Assembly (NCBI GenBank): GCA_964386865.1
Contig: CAYLUN010000092.1
Location: forward strand, 1 to 19,997
Direction: 5' to 3'
From: CAYLUN01 sp964386865
Lineage (GTDB): Bacteria; Verrucomicrobiota; Kiritimatiellia; RFP12; UBA1067
Length of the DNA: 19,997 bases
The translations under genes were made by a program, and so were the position numbers. A model generated the notes under the pieces. The model did no database searches, was not told the origin of the DNA, and worked only from the letters and a program-made list of their open reading frames with translations. How positions within the stretch are numbered: the first letter of the stretch is position 1; the number at the start of each line of letters is the position of its first letter. Shown here piece by piece: positions 14,901 through 19,997 of this stretch.

Positions 14901-15582
14901 CGCCGTCGCCGAGCCGGCCGGTCAGGTCGACGATGGCGCCGCGCGCCACGCCGGCGCCGGGCGGGAGCTGCGGGTACGCCGCGCGCAGCGGAACCTCCTC
15001 GCGCTCCGCCGCCGACTTGCCGCGCACGCGCGGGATTCGGTACTCGGACTCCGGCGTCGGGTAGGCCAGCACGGCGATGTCGGCATAGTAGCCCTTCTCG
15101 GCCTTGGGCTGCGGCAGCGCGCCGTCGAAGCGCGCCCCGCCCACCACGTTCGTCTCCGCCCAGACGACGCGCTGCATGGACAGCTCCGGGGTGATCCACG
15201 GCCCGCCGCTGCCGCACCAGCCGGCGTCGTTGTTGACGTTGACCTGCAGGCCGAGGCGCGCGGCCTCGCGGCAGGCGTGCCGGAACAGCGCGCGCCACGC
15301 GTCGCTCGCGAACGGAACCGGGCCCTTGGGCGTGCCCTGCGCGGTCTCCATGACGAGCACGCCGCCGATCCCGACGCGCGCCATGGCCTCCAGGTCGGCG
15401 GTGATGCCGTTACTGGTGATGTTCCCGTCCAGCGGGAACCAGTACACCCACGGCCGCGCCGACGCGGGCGGCGCAGCAAACTGGTCGGCGAGTGGCTCGG
15501 CCCAGCAGGGCACGCTCAAACAGGCCGCTGCGAAGGCAGCCAGACAAGAATGAAGGCGCCTGCGACTGTGTGATCGCTTCAT
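11917..15582 (-). CDS. Secreted GH106-type glycoside hydrolase, probable alpha-L-rhamnosidase
   Basis: It probably releases L-rhamnose (or a related deoxyhexose) from a polysaccharide outside the cytoplasm. The 1,221-residue protein has a signal peptide (basic start, core 13-25, cleavage near CWA-EP). The family N-terminal signature follows: RPWVYWFPLDGNITSNGITADLEAMARVGIGGV at 43-75, here in parts. The catalytic barrel region extends to about 540 with conserved acidic stretches (Glu384 in SIEAYDQPP, Glu406 in MSEFW, Glu441 in GAEAF) as candidate catalytic residues. Residues about 685-795 look like an inserted beta-sandwich (FRAARWIWYDEGDP, LSLVADNSFECWVNG). The C-terminus (about 1050-1215) is a GH2-like sugar-binding jelly-roll. 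ATG 15582 has GAGGAG well placed. It follows the isomerase by 117 nt with no clear own promoter, so probably one operon. Length is typical of the family. Confidence 0.85.
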   Translation of the reverse strand: MKRSHSRRRLHSCLAAFAAACLSVPCWAEPLADQFAAPPASARPWVYWFPLDGNITSNGITADLEAMARVGIGGVLVMETAQGTPKGPVPFASDAWRALFRHACREAARLGLQVNVNNDAGWCGSGGPWITPELSMQRVVWAETNVVGGARFDGALPQPKAEKGYYADIAVLAYPTPESEYRIPRVRGKSAAEREEVPLRAAYPQLPPGAGVARGAIVDLTGRLGDGGRLTWDAPAGRWTLLRVGHTSTGKDNHPAPLEGRGLECDKLSKAAAEAHFNALVGRLIAENRDLAGEKRTLVSTHIDSWEVGSQNWTPTFREDFRRLRGYDLLPLLPVLAGSPVESLEVSERFLWDVRQTVNDLLIENYAGHFRTLAHRSGLRLSIEAYDQPPCDDMAFAGCADEPMSEFWSWPGHIQAGGHRYSSTEMASAAHVYGRPVLGAEAFTAVDDEKWLSHPATLKSQGDWAFCEGVNRFVFHRYAHQPWTQPARAPGMGMGPWGLHYERTQTWWEMSKPWHAYLARCQYLLQQGLFVADLCFLAPENSPQRFSSPVKDGFDRPGYNFDACPPDALLTRMSVRDGRLALPDGMSYAMLVLPQVEVMTPRLLRKVRDLVAAGATALGNPPSRSPSLQGYPACDAEVQALARELWGEGPEPEELTARAAGQGRVIWGRSLRKGPDADYEGTAAFRAARWIWYDEGDPTRAVPPEKRYFRHTVVVGADSPLESARLSLVADNSFECWVNGSRAGAGHSMKRSTSLDLAPWLKPGTNLIAVAVDNAYHAPNPAGLAGALTLTYRGGRTQASSTGRDWEAAKAVSERWATDAGARAGWSAAREVGPLGIAPWGEIEEGAEPADATLDIAVPSGVLERMGVPPDFASACGGAPAGLRYIHKRIGEADVYFVANKDGERREAVATFRVSGKRPELWWPDTGRTEPAAAFEPAGGLTRVPLQLEPLESVFVVFRQPLAGFDPVVALSCDGEPLLPETRAAVAPAARLRGGAEGALMLEAARPGHYALKTASGKSLNAEVSALPAALELAGEWALEFPPSAGAPARVALPALISWSEHADSGVKHFSGTATYRKTFEVPGALLGAGRRVDLDLGAVEVMAEVTLNGQAFEVLWKKPYRLDVTRALKLGQNALEVKVVNLWVNRLIGDEQLADDSPRNKDGRTLKDWPDWLLAGKPSPTGRFTFTSHRLWKRDDPLAPSGLLGPVTLRAAQQVKPTSE

Positions 15583-15699
15583 TGCCGCTCCTCACTTTTT
15601 CCGCTCCGCCGAAGCGCGCCACCTTCGACGCGGGCACAGACGCCCACCCGTTCAGAACGTGCCTTCTCTGTGTCGTCGCGCCTTGGCGTTGAGAACCCT

Positions 15700-17124
15700 T
15701 CAGCAGACCTGCATCGTCTCGACGCCGAGAAGCGAGCCGAACTTCTCGATCTTGTCCGCGATGTGGCCCACGCCGATCGCGCAGTGGTGCGCGGGGCCGG
15801 CCTTGCTCCACGCGTTCATGAAGGCCTTAGCCCCGATGGAGAACCGGTAGCGGCTGTTGGTGTTGCCGATCATCAGCACCGGGCCGGGCACCGACTCGCC
15901 CTGCGCCACGAGCAGCATCAGTTTGCCGTCGCTGCGCTGCACCACGGAGAGCAGGGTCACCGGCCCGTGCTTCACCGTCATTTGAATCGACAGGCCCTTG
16001 CCCGGCTTGCCGTGGTAGACCGGCACGGGCACCAGTCCGACGCGCCCCTCGGCGATCGCGACGTGCGCCGGCCCGTCGTGGCCGAGGTAGACCACATCGT
16101 CCTTGAAGTCCGCCAGGTAGAACTCGGAGAACGAGCCGCCTGCGCCGAAGAGGTCTAGAATCTTCATGGCTTGGGCGTTCTTGACTTCACATTCTCCGGC
16201 CACAGGCACGTTCCGGCCGGTCAGCAGCGTGTTGCCCGCGATGACCGACGTCACGATGTTCTCGTAAGCATTGCCCGGCTGGCCCTCGTAGTAGTAGGCC
16301 ATCGAGCCGAGGTCGTGCTTCTTGATCAGCGCGTCCAGCGCAGCCGCCGTGCGGGCCGCACGCTCCAGCTCCTCGGCCTCGCACGCGGCCGACACCTCGA
16401 AGCTCTGGCCGAACTCGGCGAGCTTTCTCGCCACCTGCTTCGCCGTCACCGCCTCGCGCAGCGCGTGAAGCTCGCACATCTCCAGCAGCTCGATATGCGT
16501 GCCGAACACGGCAGACTGCTGGCCCAAGTCGCTGTAGACGTCCAGCATGCCGCAGTAATAGTGGCCCAGCACGCCCATGCGGTTCTCGCGCATCCCCGCC
16601 CGCACCTTCGCGGCCTCCACCCACTCGCGCAGCTCACGCCACACCTCGGGGTCTTGTAGGTGTCCGGTGACCAGATGGTAGTCGATGCCCGCGCGGTTGA
16701 AGGCGCAGGCGATCTCCGGCGCACTGCACGCCTGGCAGTGCTCCAGCCAGATGCCGGTCATCAAACCGCGGTCGCCCAGCGCGTTGAACTTCTCATAGTC
16801 CAGCTGCGCGACCGGCTGGATGTTGAGCACCACCACCGGAAGACCAGCCTCCTGAACGACCGGTAGAACGGTCGAGGAGAGCGCGTAGGTCGAGATGAAG
16901 AGAAAGACGATCTCGGCCCCTTCGGCCCGGAAGAGCTTGCCCGCCTCCCGCGCCTTTGTGGGGTTGTCCACTAACCCGGCGTCGATGACCTTCGCGCCAT
17001 ATCCCTTGAGTTCCTGACGGATCTGCCCGTGGTAGCCCAGCAGGTTCTTCTTGAGCCCCTTAAACTGACCCCAGTAGGTGTCGAGACCGATACTGAAAAA
17101 GCCGACCTTGATTGTGTTGCTCAT
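15700..17124 (-). CDS. L-arabinose/L-fucose isomerase-family protein (sugar isomerase)
   Basis: It probably interconverts an aldose and a ketose in the cytoplasm, using a divalent metal. The 474-residue protein (start ATG 17124, with GGGAGG upstream; the longer frame to 17238 would cross the promoter) has the family's N-terminal alpha/beta domains and IWLEHCQACSAPEIACAFNR (125-144). It also has MAYYYEGQPGNAYE (275-288) and GECEVKNAQ (310-318). Candidate metal ligands are Glu280, Glu311, His349 (GHDGPAH) and His447 (PAHHC). These fit the general AraA/FucI ligand set but are assigned by eye. There is no signal peptide. It sits upstream of the rhamnosidase and divergent from an AraC regulator. 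The sugar could be L-rhamnose, L-fucose or L-arabinose; sequence alone does not decide. Confidence 0.82.
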   Translation of the reverse strand: MSNTIKVGFFSIGLDTYWGQFKGLKKNLLGYHGQIRQELKGYGAKVIDAGLVDNPTKAREAGKLFRAEGAEIVFLFISTYALSSTVLPVVQEAGLPVVVLNIQPVAQLDYEKFNALGDRGLMTGIWLEHCQACSAPEIACAFNRAGIDYHLVTGHLQDPEVWRELREWVEAAKVRAGMRENRMGVLGHYYCGMLDVYSDLGQQSAVFGTHIELLEMCELHALREAVTAKQVARKLAEFGQSFEVSAACEAEELERAARTAAALDALIKKHDLGSMAYYYEGQPGNAYENIVTSVIAGNTLLTGRNVPVAGECEVKNAQAMKILDLFGAGGSFSEFYLADFKDDVVYLGHDGPAHVAIAEGRVGLVPVPVYHGKPGKGLSIQMTVKHGPVTLLSVVQRSDGKLMLLVAQGESVPGPVLMIGNTNSRYRFSIGAKAFMNAWSKAGPAHHCAIGVGHIADKIEKFGSLLGVETMQVC

Positions 17125-17151
17125 CGCTTGCCTCCCTCGGTTGATGCTTGA

Positions 17152-17180
17152 ATTATGCCGTGGGCGACGATGTTTCGCCA
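17152..17180 (-). promoter_or_regulatory. Activator-dependent promoter candidate for the isomerase-rhamnosidase operon
   Basis: On the minus strand: TGGCGA (17180-17175) as a poor -35 (three of six), a 17-nt spacer, and CATAAT (17157-17152) as a good -10 (five of six). The weak -35 with a repeat half-site ending two bases upstream of it is what class II activation looks like. Expected start is about 17145, with a roughly 20-nt leader containing the ribosome binding site. Confidence 0.5.
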
Positions 17181-17182
17181 TA

Positions 17183-17216
17183 CACTTTCTGACCATTGTT
17201 TTGCACTTTTTGACCA
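17183..17216. promoter_or_regulatory. AraC-type operator: two 13-nt direct repeats 21 bp apart
   Basis: CACTTTCTGACCA (17183-17195) and CACTTTTTGACCA (17204-17216) match at 12 of 13 positions, with starts exactly 21 bp apart, two helical turns. The proximal copy ends two bases from the isomerase -35. This geometry is that of the araI1-I2 half-sites bound by AraC-family dimers, and the presumed regulator is encoded next door. Confidence 0.65.
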
Positions 17217-17224
17217 CTTTTTTG

Positions 17225-17253
17225 TTGCAACCCAACAACCGCCTGTGTATCCT
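17225..17253 (+). promoter_or_regulatory. Candidate promoter of the AraC-family regulator gene
   Basis: TTGCAA (17225-17230), a 17-nt spacer and TATCCT (17248-17253), each matching consensus at four bases. It begins nine bases after the distal operator repeat, so the bound regulator could also influence its own synthesis. It implies a leader of about 68 nt. Confidence 0.4.
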
Positions 17254-17327
17254 TCTAACCGTGAGCCGCTGAATCTATCCAACCTCTCCCAAACCAGACG
17301 GGCGACCTCGCAGGCTCGCCCATACGC

Positions 17328-18227
17328 ATGCCCCTTCAATCCCATTTCCGTTACCTGCCCGCACTGGCCGCCCAGCGCCAGTGGGGCCTTTTTCTGACCG
17401 ACTGCGGCTATACCGAAATCGCGGCGGGCACGCCCTATCCCCCCCACCGGCACCCCGACGCCTACCACTTCGACTGGAAGAAGGGGCGCTCGCTCGACGA
17501 GTATCAGGTGGTCTACATCACGCGCGGCCGGGGCGTGTTTGAGGCGCGGGGCGTGCGAAAGCGGGCGGTCGAGGCGGGCGAGGCCTTCGTGCTCTTCCCC
17601 GGCGTGTGGCACCGCTACGCGCCAGACACCCGGACCGGCTGGGACGAGCAGTGGATCGGCTTCAACGGCGCAATCGCCGAGCGCCTGATGCGGTCGCCCT
17701 TCTTCCCGCACAAGCGGCCGGTGCTGCACATCGGCCTGGACATGGACTTGAAGCATCGCTTTCACGCGCTGGTCGATGCCGTGGAGCGCGATCCGGCTGG
17801 CGCGCCCTTCTCAGGCGCGGGGCACGTGCTCGAAATCCTCGGGCTGCTGCACGAGCGGCTCCAACACGGCGGCGCTGGGGGGCGCCTCACCGGCGTGATC
17901 CGCGAGGCGCAGAACCAGATTCTACAAGGGGCGGCCCGCCCCATCGATTTCGCGGCGCTGGCCCGCAGCCTCGGCGTCAGCTACACGACGTTCCGCCGCA
18001 GCTTCCGCCAGCAGACCGGCGTGGCGCCCGCGCAGTTCCAGAGCGCCATCCGCCTGAACCGCGCATCTGACTTGCTCGCGGCGACAGAGCTGACCGTCAC
18101 CGAGATCGCCGACCGCGTCGGCTTCGAGACGGTCTTTTACTTTTCGCGCGCCTTCAAGAAGAAGACGGGGCTGACGCCCAAAGCCTACCGCCAGCAGGCG
18201 CATGACACACTGGGGCGCCACGTTTGA
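17328..18227 (+). CDS. AraC-family transcriptional regulator with N-terminal sugar-sensing cupin
   Basis: It should bind a sugar or related ligand and control the divergent isomerase-rhamnosidase genes. The 299-residue protein has an AraC-type effector domain (about 15-120), with the His-rich PPHRHPDAYHF (38-48), the beta-strand run YQVVYITRGRGVFE, and AFVLFPGVWHRYAP (86-99). A double helix-turn-helix follows (about 205-290): FAALARSLGVSYTTFRRSFRQ and VTEIADRVGFETVFYFSRAFKK, then TGLTPKAYRQ, the textbook C-terminal signature. Only a weak ribosome binding site (AGG) precedes ATG 17328. The gene ends 16 bases from the convergent second sulfatase. Activation rather than repression is suggested by operator position. 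Confidence 0.93.
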   Translation: MPLQSHFRYLPALAAQRQWGLFLTDCGYTEIAAGTPYPPHRHPDAYHFDWKKGRSLDEYQVVYITRGRGVFEARGVRKRAVEAGEAFVLFPGVWHRYAPDTRTGWDEQWIGFNGAIAERLMRSPFFPHKRPVLHIGLDMDLKHRFHALVDAVERDPAGAPFSGAGHVLEILGLLHERLQHGGAGGRLTGVIREAQNQILQGAARPIDFAALARSLGVSYTTFRRSFRQQTGVAPAQFQSAIRLNRASDLLAATELTVTEIADRVGFETVFYFSRAFKKKTGLTPKAYRQQAHDTLGRHV

Positions 18228-18243
18228 CTTCACGCCGGCCGCG

Positions 18244-19788
18244 TCACCGCCCCGGCGACGGCTTGAACTCGCCGAACGGATGCGGCAGCCGCTGGCTGTA
18301 GGCGCGCAGCTCGGCTCGGAGCGCCTCAAGGCGCGCCGCCTGCGCAGGGTCGCGGGCGAGGTTGCGCTGCTCCTTGGGGTCGGCTGTGAGGTCGTAGAGT
18401 TGGTCGTCGTCGAAATACGCCGGATACTGCGTGTCCGCGCCATACGTGTGCGTGGCCGACTCAAGCGGCTGGCACCAGTGGTTGAAACGCTTGCCGGCCT
18501 TGGCCTGCTCCAGAATCTCCGGCGTGTAGCGCACGGCGATGTACTTGAGGCCGTCGCGGCTGACCACGGCCCGCTCGGTGGTGATCTCCAGCATCAGCGA
18601 GTCGCGCCGGTAGCCGGAGTCGCCGCGCAGCGCCAGCGCGATGCTCTGGCCATCGCAGGGCGTGGCCGCCGCCGGCTTCGCGCCGCACAGCTCCAGGATC
18701 GTCGGCGCAAAGTCGATGTTGCTGACCAGCGCGTCGCTCACGCGGCCGGCCGGCACCACGCCCGGCCAGCGGGCCACGAAGGGCATCCGCGCGCCGCCGT
18801 CGTAGCAGGTGAACTTCGCGACGTTGCCGTTGTCGCCCGCGAGCAGCACCAGCGTGTTCTTGGCAAGGCCTAGCTCGTCGAGCCGCTTCAGCACCGCGCC
18901 CACGCCGTCGTCCAGCCACGTGCTGCCCGCCTCCTTGGGGTCGAGGCCCGCCTCCCTCACGCGCCGCAGCACGTCGGCCCTCGTCGGCTGCACCTCGGGC
19001 ACTTTGTCCAGGTAGCCGCGCGGCGTGGCGCGCGGGTCGGCGTCCGCCAGCGACTTGAGCGGCGAGGGTCCGTGGACCAAGGTCGGCGCCATGTAGAGGA
19101 AGAAAGGGCGCCCCTTGTTCTCTTCGATGAAGCGCAGCGCGCCCTCGGTTACCCACTCCATGTTGTGGACCTGCAGCGGTTTGGGCAGCCAGTGCTTCGC
19201 GCCCTTGGCCGCGTCGCCCACGTTGCCGTGATAAAGGGCGGCCGCGTAGTCGAAACCGCACGCCTGCACGCTGCGAATGAGGCGCGCGTAGTTGTCCTCC
19301 AACTTCTCGCGGACCTTGGGCGCGGCCGGATCCTCGTCCTGGTTGAACTTCTTGAGCGGCCCCTCGAAGCCCTGGTGCCATTTGCCCACCATGCCCGTGG
19401 CGTAGCCCGCCTCCTTCAGCGCGCACGCGAGGCAGGTGCGCTGGTCGCGCTCGTCGTAGAGCCCCGCCTCCCAGCCGATGTTCACCGGCCCCGTCACGGG
19501 CGTCTTCTTCTGCTGGCTAACGCTGCGGCTCGCGAAGCGGCCGGTGAGCGCGTTGTAGCGGCTGGGGCTGCACACGGCCGAGGCCGCGTAGAAGCGCGTG
19601 AAGCGCGTGCCGTCGCGGGCGAGCCCGTCCATGTGCGGCGTCAGCACCTTGCCGCCGTAACAGCCGATCTCGCTCAGGTCGTGGTCGTCGGTGTAGATCA
19701 GCACCACGTTCGGGCGCGCCGCCGCCCCACTTGCCGCCGCCAGCAGCGCGGCCAGCAGAAAGACGGATAGACTCTCGTGTCGCTTCAT
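18244..19788 (-). CDS. Secreted type I sulfatase (arylsulfatase A-like)
   Basis: It removes sulfate esters, probably from a polysaccharide or its fragments. The 514-residue protein (ATG 19788, preceded by AGGAGAGGAA) has a signal peptide (MKRHESLS, then an Ala/Leu core, cleavage near residue 24). Then come RPNVVLIYTDDHD with Asp34 and Asp35 as metal ligands, the maturation motif CSPSR with Cys73, and MVGKWHQG, with Lys and His of the active site. AGDNGNVAKFTCYDGGARMPF follows, and the C-terminal small domain has DDQLYDLTADPKEQRNL. All key residues are present. It differs clearly from the first sulfatase, so the two probably act on different sulfate positions. It converges on the AraC gene and has its own upstream region to the window end. 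Confidence 0.93.
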   Translation of the reverse strand: MKRHESLSVFLLAALLAAASGAAARPNVVLIYTDDHDLSEIGCYGGKVLTPHMDGLARDGTRFTRFYAASAVCSPSRYNALTGRFASRSVSQQKKTPVTGPVNIGWEAGLYDERDQRTCLACALKEAGYATGMVGKWHQGFEGPLKKFNQDEDPAAPKVREKLEDNYARLIRSVQACGFDYAAALYHGNVGDAAKGAKHWLPKPLQVHNMEWVTEGALRFIEENKGRPFFLYMAPTLVHGPSPLKSLADADPRATPRGYLDKVPEVQPTRADVLRRVREAGLDPKEAGSTWLDDGVGAVLKRLDELGLAKNTLVLLAGDNGNVAKFTCYDGGARMPFVARWPGVVPAGRVSDALVSNIDFAPTILELCGAKPAAATPCDGQSIALALRGDSGYRRDSLMLEITTERAVVSRDGLKYIAVRYTPEILEQAKAGKRFNHWCQPLESATHTYGADTQYPAYFDDDQLYDLTADPKEQRNLARDPAQAARLEALRAELRAYSQRLPHPFGEFKPSPGR

Positions 19789-19903
19789 CGTTCCTCTCCT
19801 CCACGTGAGCGTTGAGCGCTCCCTCTTTCTCACCTTCCGACCCCCGGCCTTCTCCCCCTCCGCTTCCTTAGGCCCCGAACGTCACCAATTTTTCAAGTTA
19901 CGC

Positions 19904-19925
19904 ATATTAGTTCGTGTTGCGCAAC
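19904..19925 (-). promoter_or_regulatory. Candidate promoter/operator region of the second sulfatase
   Basis: A minus-strand TAATAT (19909-19904) could be a -10 box. A perfect 10-bp palindrome GTTGCGCAAC (19916-19925) lies just upstream in what would be the spacer, and a related GTTACGCA word lies at 19897-19904. No good -35 is at standard spacing. The leader to ATG 19788 would be about 110 nt. A LacI-type repressor would recognise such a CG-centred palindrome; this is inference. Confidence 0.35.
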
Positions 19926-19997
19926 TCAAAAAGACTCACTCGCCTTCTTACCCAACGTGTCCTTCCGCGCCCCCGTCCACGCCAGCACCCTGCACGC

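Noticed and set aside
18228..18257. Bidirectional terminator between the AraC gene and the second sulfatase
   Set aside because: CGCCGG (18233-18238) and CCGGCG (18252-18257) can pair, but the loop is 13 nt, there is no T-run on either side, and half lies in the sulfatase coding end.
1..19997. CRISPR array, rRNA or tRNA genes
   Set aside because: No regularly spaced repeat series and no rRNA or tRNA sequence features were seen.

Overview
The window reads as a chromosomal segment of a high-GC, polysaccharide-degrading bacterium, most likely from the PVC superphylum (Kiritimatiellota, Lentisphaerota or Verrucomicrobiota). This is inferred from gene content (type I sulfatases, a giant GH106-type rhamnosidase, secreted esterases, an AraC regulator beside a sugar isomerase) and coding style, not from a marker gene.

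Region 1 (about 1-3.6 kb) is accessory and visibly less GC-rich than the rest. It holds an HUH rolling-circle replication initiator with a small downstream gene, a candidate origin region upstream with three inverted repeats (one a 78-nt hairpin), a small membrane protein, a 130-nt three-way-junction repeat, and a Phd/VapC-type toxin-antitoxin pair with a readable promoter. It looks like the remains of a rolling-circle plasmid or filamentous-phage-like element plus intergenic repeats. A gene-poor strip (3.6-3.9 kb) carries further perfect hairpins.

Region 2 (3.9-9.0 kb, minus strand) is a three-gene secreted-enzyme operon: type I sulfatase, a beta-helix/alpha-beta-hydrolase fusion esterase, and a CocE/NonD-type acyl hydrolase with an EF-hand. 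The junctions are tight, and one promoter is visible with a 16-bp palindrome across its -35 side.

Region 3 (9.2-11.9 kb, plus strand) is housekeeping: GNAT acetyltransferase, cysteine desulfurase and MnmA. The last two are translationally coupled and should together make 2-thiouridine at tRNA position 34.

Region 4 (11.9-19.8 kb) is a second carbohydrate locus: a GH106-type alpha-L-rhamnosidase and an L-arabinose/L-fucose-isomerase-family protein on the minus strand, a divergent AraC regulator, and a second sulfatase. The AraC/isomerase intergenic region contains two 13-nt direct repeats exactly 21 bp apart, abutting the isomerase -35 position, as expected of an AraC-type operator. Together, regions 2 and 4 suggest desulfation, deacylation and cleavage of a sulfated, deoxyhexose-containing glycan, followed by isomerisation of the released sugar. 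The actual substrate is not determined by the sequence.
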